Assembly (NCBI RefSeq): GCF_042186555.1
Contig: NC_133335.1
Coordinates: 178,151,419-178,215,418, forward strand
Source of the DNA: Aquarana catesbeiana
Taxonomy: Eukaryota > Chordata > Amphibia > Anura > Ranidae
DNA length: 64,000 nt
Direction: 5' to 3'
Below are positions 35,321 through 46,003 of this stretch, in pieces. The notes below the pieces were generated by a model. It saw nothing but the letters and a program-made list of their open reading frames with translations, did not search any database and was not told the origin of the DNA. The position numbers and the translations under genes are program-made. Each line of letters opens with the position of its first letter. The stretch's first letter is position 1.

Positions 35321-36416
35321 TAATCGGCGTATAACACGCACTTTTTTCCCTTTAAAATCAGGGGAAAACGTGGGTGCGTGTTATACGCCGATCCCCGCCG
35401 ATCCCCCGCTGATTGTGAGCGGAGGAGCAAGCGCCGCCGATAGCTATACATAGCCGAGTGTACTCGGCTATCCTTGGCTAGTTCCGCTCACAGTCACAGA
35501 CACACAGTATACATATATACACATAGACACACAGTATACATACCGTATTAATCGGCGTATAACACGCACTTTTTTCCCTTTAAAATCAGGGGAAAACGTG
35601 GGTGCGTGTTATACGCCGATCTCCGCCGATCCCCCGCTGATTGTGAGCGAAGGAGCAAGCGCCGCCGATAGCTATACATAGCCGAGTGTACTCGGCTATC
35701 CTTGGCTAGTTCCGCTCACAGTCACTCCCAGTCCCGCCCTATGATGGACATAACACAGGGACTGGGCGTGACTGTGAGCGGAGTTATCCGAGCCTAGCCG
35801 AGTACACTCGGCTGTGTATGTATATTGGCGGCACTCGGCTCCGCTCACAGTCACGCCCAGTCCTGCCATTGGACCTGTGTTATGTCCATCATAGGGCGGG
35901 ACTGGGCGGGACTACGAGAGGAGCCGAGAAGATCAGAGAAGAGCCGAGATACACAGGACCGGCTCTGTGTATCTCGGTGCACCATTTTCAAACTGCAGTG
36001 ACACTGACATGTCACTGCAGTTTAACTGCAGCCTGGGCAAGGCTGCAAATGAACTGACAAGGCTGCAGATGGACACTGACAAGGCTGCAAGGCTGCAGAT
36101 GGACACTGACAAGGCTGCAAAGCTGCAAATGACACTGACAAGGCTGCAAATGACACTGACAAGGCTGCAAATGACACTGACAAGGCTGCAAGGCTGCAAA
36201 TGACACTAACAAGGCTGCAAATGACACTGACAAGGCTGCAAGGCTGCAAATGACACTGGACAAGCATGCAGATGGACGCTGTGCAAGGCTGCAGATGGAC
36301 ACTGATAAGGTTGCGTTGATGGGCGTTTAAATGTAAGTTTTTTTCCTTAAAAAGTGTTTTTCCTTAAAATTCCCTCGGGGGTGCGTGTTATATGCCAGCG
36401 CCGATAAATACGGTAT
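35314..36416. mobile_element. ACCGTATT-ended inverted-repeat element
   Basis: The left end reads ACCGTATTAATCGGCG and the right end, on the other strand, ACCGTATTTATCGGCG; both continue with ATAACACGCAC. A 228-bp segment starting at 35314 is repeated starting at 35542. Interior inverted repeats around TGTACTCGGCTAT and GGGACTGGGCGTGACTGTGA make much of 35380-35920 self-complementary. No gene is present. I do not know the superfamily. Confidence 0.7.
36040..36310. repeat. 21-bp tandem repeat
   Basis: Copies of GACAAGGCTGCAAATGACACT with occasional 12-bp insertions. Open frames in both strands are repeat artefacts. Confidence 0.92.
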
Positions 36417-36479
36417 ATACACACAGACACATACCATACATATATACATATACATATAAACACACACACACACCAGCAC

Positions 36480-37140
36480 TTTTCACCCAAAAATCAACCT
36501 AAAAGAAACACACTGCTGCCCCCATCTCCTGGGATGCTGGGACTTGTAGTGCCTTGTAGTGCCCCAGCAGCTCACAGACACTTTAGGTGGTAATGTGCGA
36601 GAGGAGGGGACTGTGCCTGTGTATTGGTGGGCAGGTAATGAGTAGGCAGGGTAGCAGAGATATGGGGGGAGAAGTTCCGAACATGTCCTTCCTCCAGAAG
36701 CATGGCACTTCTCTCACAGAAAATTGATCTAACAGCTTCAGAGACAGGAGGAGCCCTGCTAGAGGAAAAACACATCCTCCCCCTCCCTCTCTGCTCACCA
36801 GGATAAGCCACTAACCAAAATACAAGCTTACCTTCCAGCAGGTTGCAGCCCTTCCCACACTGCAAGCTGTGTCCCCTCCTCCCTCTCCTCCAGCTGTCGG
36901 CAATCTCGTGCTATGAAATCAAATGAGCCGCGGTGAGGAAGGGGGCATGTACACTGTGTTCCTATTGACTGAGTAGGCAGTACAGAGGTGGGGCAGCTAT
37001 AGCCTCATTTTTTTACAGCAAAATTATGTCGGCAAGGGACATTTCAAGGACAGATGTAAAAAAACACATATTTTTATATTCTGTCCCTGCTTTTTACTGA
37101 GGCTGGCCACCCTGGTGGGGCCCCCTAGTGGCATGGGGCC
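36480..37140. other. Right interior of the hAT-like element, no gene
   Basis: No coding or RNA motif seen. Short frames with purine-rich or proline-rich composition only. Confidence 0.5.
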
Positions 37141-37370
37141 CTCAGTCCATGCCCAAGTGTTTGAATGGTCAGTCCGCCCCTGCTTCATTATTGTTAAACA
37201 TTAGGCTCACAATTTTTATGTAATTGCATTATCTCTCTTTCCTAAGGAGCCATGTTTGATGTTCACACAGAAGAGAAGTTCAGCTGATTCACTTTAACAT
37301 TTTGTTGTGGGTGTATACGACTTCTAATTGAGACAATCTTCAGCTGTGTCGGTTTGTGCTTGTGTGTATA

Positions 37371-37376
<6 letters not shown>

Positions 37377-37423
<47 letters not shown>

Positions 37424-37430
37424 ATATTTG
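37377..37430. repeat. (TA)n microsatellite
   Basis: About 25 TA dinucleotides with one TTT interruption. Confidence 0.95.
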
Positions 37431-37460
37431 TTAGTATTTTAAAACTTAGCTATGAATAAG

Positions 37461-37492
37461 CACCTGTCTTGATGGTGTGAAACGCTGTAGCG
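37461..37492 (+). ncRNA. Degenerate hammerhead-like motif
   Basis: The segment reads CTTGATGG, TGT, GAAAC, GCT, GTA, GC in order. The order matches a hammerhead core (CUGANGA, stem II, GAA, stem III, UH) but the first box is altered and stem II is almost absent, so activity is unlikely. PLE terminal repeats are known to carry hammerheads, and the next feature downstream is a PLE fragment. Confidence 0.35.
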
Positions 37493-37670
37493 TTTTTTAT
37501 CCTTGCTGTAGTTACATCAATAAAGGAATCATTTTTCATTGGAGTGCGTCCGGTCTTTTGTTTTGCTTTTCTTGCATGTGGTTGCATACTGAGCAGCACC
37601 CACACCTGTAGAAGGGGGAGTTAGTTGGAAACAGACACCTGGAGCGAGTTTTTCTTTTTTGTACCACACA

Positions 37671-37945
37671 TACTTTGAGAGCCCACATTGGGGAACATTA
37701 TTGTGACACAAATAATCTGAATGCTAGAAATATTTCAAATGTAAAACATCACTTTAGAGAATGTCATCAGGGCGATCTTTCCTCATTTTGCTTCTGCGGA
37801 ATAGAACAGTTGTCTCACTCACCCAGAGAAGGTGCTACGGAGAGAAGGCTACTGGGGAGAGAAGCATGGTGGACTTTAAGACTAAATACAAGATCGCCTC
37901 GGGGTTAAACCTGAGGTGGGATCTGGAATTACATCTACATTAGGA
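37671..37945 (+). pseudogene. PLE GIY-YIG C-terminal fragment
   Basis: The frame from 37675 reads LRAHIGEHYCDT, then NVKHHFRECHQGDLSSF, GIEQLSHSPREG, a region corresponding to LQREAFWIF-type sequence, and ends LNLRWDLELHLH. These are the last ~85 residues of a PLE endonuclease, related to but different from the 25220-27120 copy. A frameshift lies near 37850-37905. It joins directly to a terminal-repeat-like segment (37440-37670), which suggests another head-to-tail PLE junction. Confidence 0.75.
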
Positions 37946-38061
37946 TGCCTCTCCCCAGTGCCCTTTCTCTCTTCTGGGGTCTTTTTCACATACCTGCATT
38001 GTTATTCCCATCTTTTCTTATTTAATATTTGTTTTTTTAATTTGATGGTGTTTTTTTATGC

Positions 38062-38077
38062 ATATGTGTAAATGTAT
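38062..38077. other. Target site duplication, left (16 bp)
   Basis: ATATGTGTAAATGTAT, repeated at 48210-48225. It brackets the composite PLE insertion. Confidence 0.85.
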
Positions 38078-39933
38078 AAAATAAAATACTGCGCTTAACA
38101 AAAACTAAAACCTACGTGAGCTGCGACTAAAAAGTAGTAAACCACACAATCTATAAATAATAAGAAAGTTGCGCTAAAAATGTGGAAAGTGGCAAGAATC
38201 AAGTGCCTATAACTTCATCGAGGGATTATGAATATGAGTGATAATCACTGTGCAATTTGATTAAAGTAGTGAGACACAAGAATTACTCCTATGTCTGCAA
38301 AAAGTAAAACAGTATTGTGACGTGATACAGGTAACAGATAATGCCTCAAAACACCCTGACAAAATATATCAAACAAAAATCACTGTGACAAATGAATGCC
38401 TCAAAAAACCATAAAAAACGTGAATGAAAAAATATGTAAAAATTAAATATATAATGTGAACAAATCTTATAAGTGCAGATATTGTCCCTGGTTGATGTAC
38501 ATAAAACAAAATTGGTAATAGTCCATAAGCTAAATAAAAAATTTATATAATATAATAAAATATAATAAAAAAAAAAAAAAATATCCCCAGGTGACAAGTG
38601 AATGTTGATAATCTTGCTGCAGTGAATAGGGTGCGTTGATAGACCTCCACCTTCAAAAACTGCTGCCTCTTACCAAAAAACGTTGGTCTCTTAGTGATAG
38701 GAAACCTTCCTAAGCGGATGGCAACCCCAGCCCGGGATCTGTGTAACAGGCACTGAATGTCATCCGGTCTGCAAAAACCCCCTCAGCCGGCCGCACCAGG
38801 ATGGTTGGATATGTCACCAAAAAAGAAATAAACAGCTCCACATAGCGTAAAACCTTACATTTATTGAATAAAAAGATCAGGAATACACTTACAAACGTCA
38901 GTAGCATATAGGCGTACAAAGGAAAGCCGGCCGGCTCCAAAACAACCCGTAACTTCCGGGTACTCGAATCGCGGTGTCGTCGGGATGTGGCTCCTCCTCC
39001 TTACGTCGTTTCGTCACAACAGGATGTGGTCACGGGATACGAGCCACGTCCCGACCCACCGCTTATATACACACAGCAGTATCATCTCATTACTGCAGGA
39101 GAAATTGGCGCGCCATCTTGTCTGAGGGAAACAATGAGGGCAAACACATAAAGTTACGTCTGTAATGGGCGTTCTGGGCATGATGACAGTATGCCTTAAG
39201 TTACTATCCGAACTATTATACCACAGCCAGATACCTATAAAGCAAAAGGCTGCCATTGCAAAAAAATCTCTGCAAATAGTAACCTATTAGGTGCAGTCCC
39301 ATGGAAAATCGGTTATAACTGATAGAGGGTTATATGTGTGATAAAGCAACAGCACCATTAATGTGCACTCCGTGGCTGATCGTTAAAAGACATAATTCAA
39401 GGGGCCCAGATAATTAAACCCAGAACCAGTTTTGAGTCCCATGAGGATAAAAACTCAAAAATATAAATAAATTGTATTAACTAAAAACATTTTCGGTTCT
39501 AAATAATTAAAAAATATTGAGAGATATATAGTGAATTAAATGAATAAAATAAAAAATCATGACTAAAATGTCATGGGTCACCAAAAATTTGGTGAACCCA
39601 TATTTCACAGCCTCCAAATATCTGGAGTGTGTGCATGAAAATCCATCTCAGGGGCAATTAATGTTCAAAAGTGAAAAATTAATAATCAAAAACAAAATAT
39701 GAAATTAATAATTAAAAAAATCCATAAAACTTTGCTGAAATCAATTATCTCCCTGAGACAAAAGGGCTCCCCAAGTACAAATATTCATATATGCACCTAT
39801 AAACGCCAATACATCAGAACAACTTATACAGTCAAAGACCATAATAACCTCACACATAAACAGTATGATTCTCTAAAAATTAAAAAATGAAGGAAAAATT
39901 AGGAAAATAGTGGGCCTTATTCCCCCAAACTAC

Positions 39934-42226
39934 CTAGGAGTTGTCTATAAAAGAATTAACATCAACATCAATGTTGAGGCCAAAGGGGGTATAGGTCTTC
40001 AGTTTATGAACCCAGGCCATCTCTAATCTGGAAATGCTTCGAACCAGAACACTACCCCTCCAATGGGGCTTAAATTTATCGATCCCCAGAAATATGGTAC
40101 CTGTGGGATCTCTACCATGAACAGTCAGGTAATGTTTTGATACAGAGTGCTTTGTAAATCCTCTCCTGATATTGTTAATATGTTCATTTAATCGCACCTG
40201 CAGGGGTCTTTTAGTTCGGCCCACATACTGCAGGCCACAAGGGCACTGCAGCAAGTAGACGACCCCCGAGGTGGAACATGTAATAAAGGGCTCGATGGTA
40301 AAGGATTTACGCGTACAGGTAGAGGTGAAATTTACAGATCTTCTACTCCTGCACCCGTTTAGGGAACAAACCTGACACCTCCTGCATTGGAAGTATCCGG
40401 TCAGTTCCGAAAAGAAAGTAGGTCTTGAAGTGGGAGGGTTGAAAATGTTGGGTGCCACTTTATGCTTAAGTGACGGTGCCCCTCTAAACACTACTTGAGG
40501 TTTATCTGGCAAGATGGATGTCAACACCCTATCATTTTTGAGAATGTGCCAATACTTATTTATAATGCGTTTGACTTTAGAGTGTTGGCAGGTAAAGTCA
40601 GTAATGAAGGGACAGCGAGAAGGGGCATCAATCGGATCCTTGACTCGCTCAGTAAGTAGATCTTTACGATCCACTTTATCGACCTGATCCAATGTGCTGG
40701 CGACAAAATCAGGGGAGTAGCCCTTAGCAACAAACCTCTGAGTTAGAATCTGTGCTTGGGTACGAAAGGTGACAGCATCTGTACAATTCCGTTTTAGTCG
40801 GAGAAACTGGCTCTTAGGCACCGACTTGAGCCATGAAGCGTGGTGGCAGCTATCATGGGGAATAAAGGAGTTTCTATCGGTCGGTTTGAAATATGTGGAG
40901 GTAATGAATTCATTGTTACTTATGGAAATAGTGAGGTCCAGAAAGATAATCTGGTCAGAACTGGCTTCATAATTGAGCTGAATGCCCCTATCATTGCTGT
41001 TAAGGAAGCACATGTAATCAGATAGATCTGAAACAGTGCCATCCCACAGGAGGAGGATGTCGTCGAACCCACAAGGCCAACTGGGGCCTTGGCTGGGCAT
41101 AGACGACATCCTCCTCCCACCTGGCCATGAAGAGATTTGCCAAGCTAGGGGCGTATTTAGCCCCCATTGCAACCCGCCTATCTTGGCGATAATAATTCCC
41201 ATCGAACCAGAAAAAGTTATGGGTCGCTGCAAACTCCAATAGTGACATGATAAATTGAATTTGTTCCTCAGGGAGATTAGACAATCGATACAGATGCTCA
41301 GATACGGCCTCTAAACCTAATTGGTGGGGGATGACCGTATATAAGGAGGTGACATCGGCTGTCACCAATATCATCCCCTCCCTCGGTGTGAGGTTGGAGA
41401 GGAGATTGATGACATCCCGAGTGTCTTTGACATAGGACCTCATGGTGCGCACCAAAGGCTGCAAGTAGAAATCTATGTATTTGCCCTCCCGGGACGTGAT
41501 GGAATCAATCCCACTCACTATGGGACGTCCCGGGGGGCAAACAAGGCTCTTATGTATCTTCGGGACCAAAAATGCCCTTTTTTTCTTATTCAAGATACCG
41601 AGACTAAAACCCCTGGTAACCAGGAGTTCCAATTCGGTTTTGTAGGTTGCATTAGGGTTAGATGGCAATCGGGTGTAGGTGGTGTCGTCACCCAGAATGC
41701 AATACATTTCATGCATATAATCGCTTTTATTCAGGATGACTATCCCACCCCCTTTGTCCGCAGGGCGGATAACAAGTTGTTTGTTACTACACAAAGATTC
41801 TATACCCAGCTGAATATCCTTATTGCTTCTCACAAACTCCAATTTCTTCAGGGCCAAATCCCTAAAAACTTTGAATGAAGGGGATAAATGGCCAGGAGGG
41901 TTAAACAGAGATGCATTGGACAAACCTGAGTGGGAGAAACCATCACTCGAAATTCTAGAGGGATTAGTGGGGTTTGAAGCCATATACCTTTGGATGTTAA
42001 GTTTTCTAACATATTTATGGATGTCCATATAAGTTTGGAACTTATTGATATTCCAGGGTGGGGCAAATTTTAAACCTTTGTCCAGAACTCTAACCTCAGA
42101 GTCAGTCAAAGTCTGGGTACCGTCTATGTCCTTGGTCTTTTTGGACTTAATGCGCCTCCCCCCTCTAGTTCCTCTCTTAGTTCTACCAATCTTTTTGTAC
42201 CCTGGTTGGGTCTGGGAAAATCCCAA
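39934..42226 (-). pseudogene. PLE reverse transcriptase + GIY-YIG endonuclease
   Basis: The enzyme would prime reverse transcription at a nick cut by its own endonuclease. From 42226: VLDKGLKFAPPW near the start, VIRPADKGGGIVILNKSDY, LPKIHKS-like VPKIHKSLVCPPGRPIVSG, motif A TADVTSLYTVIPH, motif B GAKYAPSLANLFMARWEED. A frameshift near 41070 places motif C (FDDILLLWDG) in another frame, which continues to 39934. Then follow HHASWLKSVPKSQFLRLKRN, a cysteine cluster CRRCQVCSLNGC, and the GIY-YIG core VVYLLQCPCGLQYVGRTKR with VRLNEH, then EMAWVHKLKTYTPFGLNID. All catalytic motifs are present; the one clear coding break here is at the active-site motif. Confidence 0.92.
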
Positions 42227-42982
42227 TTCTGATGTCCGGGGTTATATGAACTGTTAGTTTCAGTGCCTCCAATGTGATTGAATGCAAATTGGCCACCAGG
42301 GTTCCCAATATCCTCTCCTATTTCAGGGGATGGTTGGTAGGGGCCTTCCTCTGGGCACCGCATGTCATCCAACGGTAGAAAATTATTCTGTGCTGGTATA
42401 TTATAACCAGTAGTATAATCTCCCTCATAATGTGCTACAGGTTGTTCACCATAATTGTTAGGGCGAACATAACCGGGGCCCCGGAGGTGTGGTGGAATAG
42501 ATGTACGGTGGTCCGAATGACCTCCTTGGAAATGGCCATTGTTGGTATAGCCATTATTGGTTCTAAGTGCAGCTCCACGCCCCCGTACTGGGGGTAGGCC
42601 TCGTGTTGAACCCCTTCCGCGGCCTCGCTGAGAGCCACGATAAGGGGAACCATGCCTATATGACTGTTGGGGCCAGGGTCCCTCCTGAGATTCAAAGAGA
42701 GGAAGGGGGAGGGGGACGGCCGCAGTTAGCTGCTCCTATCAGCCAATGTCTCCACCCCCCGACAGTAAAAGAAAGGGGGACTATTGCGGTACTCAGTATA
42801 AATATGTACTAAACAAAAAAGGGTAGAAAGGGGAATAACAGGTTTTGTAAAATTTCAATTTTAATAGAAACAGTATTTAAAAAATTATTACAATACCACA
42901 TACAGTTGCGATTTGAAACCATGACAATACATACAACCATATGGATTACACCCAATTTTGGTGGTAGATAACTATATAGCTT

Positions 42983-43030
42983 GAATTCTCGACCGGTTTC
43001 GCGGTTTTCACCGCTTCCTCAGGAGAGCCA
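42983..43030 (-). ncRNA. Hammerhead ribozyme (type I, well formed)
   Basis: Read on the minus strand: stem I 5' strand GGCUCUC (43029-43023), box CUGAGGA (43022-43016), one unpaired A, stem II GCGGU-GAAA-ACCGC (five pairs with a GAAA loop), GAA, stem III ACCGGU, then C, with the expected cleavage between 42991 and 42990, and stem I 3' strand GAGA. All conserved core positions are present; the only oddity is the extra A before stem II. Stem III is self-complementary with no loop, as in the minimal hammerheads of PLEs and retrozymes, which are thought to work as dimers. Self-cleavage would define the RNA 5' end of the retroelement. Confidence 0.8.
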
Positions 43031-43404
43031 TATCTATAGTGTAACATAAAATAGTTGTAACAAATACAAACAACTCAACAAGTGTATAATAAAATTATTA
43101 TCGCAGCAGAATTATTAATGATACATCAAACCATTACATACAGATTGTAAACAATAAGGACAAGCTCACCCGTTCAGGGATTCTCTGTGGGTATGTAAGG
43201 CCCCATGTAATTCCCCCTGCGGCGAACACAGGGGATAGCAAACAGCCTCTGGTGGATAAATTTGGATAATTAAATAATACAAATCACCGGACTAAAGTAT
43301 CCAGAAAAAGGTGGAGTATAGGAGTGCCAGTAATGTAACTGTCAGAAATTCCGAAACCATTGTGCAGTAAAGGAGCAGGGAAAAATTGTGATGTTGCTTG
43401 AAAT

Positions 43405-43520
43405 AAAAGTGTGGAGGGGGGAGGGGGGGGGAGGAAAAGGGGAGGTGGGGGGGGAAAGGAGGGGATGGAAAGGGACCAAGGAGGGGGGAAAAAAATGGGT
43501 AAAGGAGGGGAGGGAACAGC
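43405..43520 (+). repeat. G-rich polypurine tract
   Basis: Nearly pure purine with many runs of four or more G, in the spacer of the foldback insertion. Runs of this sort can form G-quadruplexes; that is inference. Confidence 0.7.
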
Positions 43521-43958
43521 GAGGGGTCAGGAGGAAAAAAGAGAACCCAGTAGTCCCATCTATGTAGGGGAAAGATAGAAGGCTAGAAAGAACTGCACAC
43601 TGGTATTAAGGCTGGCACTCACCACTTGGAGATTAATTGGTTATAAGACGCATAAGCTGGGGTAGGTGAGGACATCACATTAAGAGGACCGTAAAACAGA
43701 AAGGTCAGAAAGGACCATAGACTGTTAGCAATGAGAGCCCCCTGAAGCTGGAACCATTAATGTATAAAGAGAGGGGGAGGTCACAGCAGCAACTGAAATC
43801 AAAATTTATATCAAGATTACCATACACAAATATACAAGGGGTTAATCCACAGGTAGTAAAATGGTATAAATACAGCACACTGGGGATGGATGAAGCAAGG
43901 TTTACAATTATGTGGGGTAATGCAGGCTGACAGCCTCAAGCAACATCACTATAGATAT

Positions 43959-43987
43959 GGCTCTCGAAACCGGTCGAGAATTCAAGC
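43959..43987 (+). ncRNA. Hammerhead remnant lacking its core
   Basis: The mirror arm reads GGCTCTC directly joined to GAAACCGGTCGAGAATTC. The CUGAGGA box and the whole of stem II (22 nt) are missing and every flanking base is conserved. It cannot cleave. Confidence 0.8.
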
Positions 43988-45196
43988 TATATAGTTATCT
44001 ACCACCAAAATTGGGTGTAATCCATATGGTTGTATGTATTGTCATGGTTTCAAATCGCAACTGTATGTGGTATTGTAATAATTTTTCAAATACTGTTTCT
44101 ATTAAAATTGAAATTTTACAAAACCTGTTATTCCCCTTTCTACCCTTTTTTGTTTAGTACATATTTATACTGAGTACCGCAATAGTCCCCCTTTCTTTTA
44201 CTGTCGGGGGGTGGAGACATTGGCTGACAGGAGCAGCTAACTGCGGCCGTCCCCCTCCCCCTTCCTCTCTTTGAACTTGATACTTGGGATGATGGTACCT
44301 TTACCCTTTGAAATAATTTCTTTAACCTAGGCGGTTTTCCTCATAGTATCCCTCCTGAGATTGTTGAACCCCCGATCCAGATTGACTGGGGTAAGGATGA
44401 GGGGCGGGATAATGTTTGGCATTCATCCTCTGGGGAGGTGGCTGTACCCTAGCTGGGTATGGCCGAACCCCCTGAGGGGGTACCGCACCATAATTGTTAT
44501 AATTAGTTGGACCTCCCTGAGTCGCAACCTGATTGGCAGCATATGGAATAGTATCCATGGATTGGGTGGCCTCACCACTCTGTTCAGCGAGTAGCTTCTT
44601 TTGCTACTCAAATACTGTGTGGGACTCATAATCCGCTATGTCTCTGTTAAATTTTTTCCTTTTCTTGATTTTTTGTTCTCTGTCTTCAATTTCCAAAAGT
44701 TTGAGCAAACCCTTTGATCTGTCCAAATATTCTTCTCCTGTTTGGAAGGGGGTAAGTTTATCCTTAATCTGCCTAATTTCCTCATCAAGTCTAGCCAATT
44801 TACTGGCCTTTCTTTCGAGTAAAAATCTTAGGAGACTGATACCTGCCTCATTGAAATGTTTGTACCAGCCCTCCAGATCAATCGCTCCCTTCTGGGGGCC
44901 CACGTCCCATCTAAGACTTCGGGGTACCATATGTTTTTTAACATATGTCTCCAAAAAAGCGATGTCCCATTGTGTGTGTATCTCTGAAACAACTAAATTC
45001 TTTAATCGCACAAACAGTCCACCGATATCATTATCTCCATTCTTATAAGGTTCAAACACACCATCAGTGTGAACCACCCTGGTGGTTCTGAACTCAAAAA
45101 TATCCATATCTGGAGTGAGGTGATCGTACCCAACTCAATAGGGACAACTATAATGGTGTTAGCAGCAATAAAACGTACAGAACCTGGAAAAGTATA

Positions 45197-45905
45197 AAAT
45201 AAAATACTGCGCTTAACAAAAACTAAACCTACGTGAGCTGCGACTAAAAAGTAGTAAACCACACAATCTATGAATAATAAGAAAGTCGCGCTAAAAATGT
45301 GGAAAGTGGCAAGAATCAAGTGCCTATAACTTCATCGAGGGATTATGAATATGAGTGATAATCACTGTGCAATTTGATTAAAGTAGTGAGACACAAGAAT
45401 TACTCCTATGTCTGCAAAAAGTAAAACAGTATTGTGACGTGATACAGGTAACAGATAAATGCCTCAAAACACCCTGACAAAATATATCAAACAAAAATCA
45501 CTGTGACAAATGAATGCCTCAAAAAACCATAAAAAACGTGAATGAAAAAATATGTAAAAATGAAATATATAATGTGAACAAATCTTATAAGTGCAGATAT
45601 TGTCCCTGGTTGATGTACATAAAACAAAATTGGTAATAGTCCATAAGCTAAATAAAAAAATTTATATAATATAATAAAATATAATAAAAAAAAAAAAAAA
45701 AATATCCCCAGGTGACAAGTGAATGTTGATAATCTTGCTGCAGTGAATAGGGTGCGTTGATAGACCTCCACCTTCAAAAACTGCTGCCTCTTACCAAAAA
45801 ACATTGGTCTCTTAGTGATAGGAGACCTTACGGATGGCTGCAACCCCAGCCCGGGATCTGTGTAACAGGCACTGAATGTCATCCAGTCTGCAAAAACCCC
45901 CTCCC
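45197..45905 (-). repeat. PLE internal terminal repeat (direct copy of 38078-38790)
   Basis: Begins 'aaaataaaatactgcgctta' as at 38078 and follows it closely to 'aaaccccctc'. It forms the 5' terminal repeat of the minus-strand PLE. A poly-A/T tract near 45665-45705 is also shared. Confidence 0.9.
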
Positions 45906-46003
45906 GGGATACGAGCCACGTCCCGACCCACCGCACCTGCAGGGGTCTTTTAGTTCGGCCCACATACTGCAGGCCACAAGGGCACTGCAGCAAGTAGACA
46001 CAG

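Larger units (their letters stand above)
31684..37182. mobile_element. hAT-like element with nested insertions
   Basis: The left end begins CAGGGGCGGACTGAC and the right end ends GTCAGTCCGCCCCTG, a 15-bp terminal inverted repeat. A duplicate left end lies at 27911 in duplication unit 1. TTCATTAT occurs at 31668-31675 and at 37184-37191, close to but not flush with the ends (8 extra bases left, 1 right), so it may be the 8-bp target duplication. Contents: 45-bp minisatellite, palindrome, Tc1 copy D, a foldback element and a 21-bp array. It lies in the PLE 3' untranslated region. No hAT transposase is seen. Confidence 0.65.
42693..44362. mobile_element. Foldback insertion with ribozyme-bearing arms
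   Basis: Inverted arms at 42691-43041 (351 bp) and 43947-44275 (329 bp) differ by two substitutions and one 22-bp deletion by my count. They enclose a 905-bp purine-rich spacer. TCCCTCCTGAGATT occurs at 42679-42692 and 44349-44362, and joining the host sequence across one copy restores the PLE frame (SQEG/PWPQQ), so this is a 14-bp target duplication. There is an extra 73-bp tail (44276-44348) outside the right arm. No protein gene lies inside. It looks like two head-to-head terminal repeats of another hammerhead-bearing retroelement, perhaps a non-autonomous PLE or retrozyme-like element. Confidence 0.75.
42150..45107 (-). pseudogene. PLE N-terminal ORF, broken, with insertion
   Basis: The first part (45107 to 44607) has a coiled-coil-like charged segment (ERKASKLARLDEEIRQIKDK). 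A TAG at 44604-44606 interrupts it, but the same frame continues through MDTIPYAANQ to a proline/glutamine-rich region. The foldback insertion 42693-44362 then splits it at SQEG. Beyond the insertion the frame resumes as a glycine/arginine-rich region (RGSQRGRGRGSTRG, VRGRGAALR), then shifts near 42150 into the RT frame. RGG-rich composition suggests RNA binding, which is inference. Upstream low-complexity regions of this sort occur in some vertebrate PLEs. Confidence 0.65.

Noticed and set aside
35120..35341. Tyrosine/cysteine-rich minus-strand frame resembling repeated YCVSMC
   Set aside because: Produced by the 27-bp tandem repeat.
39014..39256. Conserved 80-codon frame present in both PLE arms (also 47103-47345)
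   Set aside because: Present twice only because the arms are copies of each other; it lies in the 3' untranslated region and has no known motif.
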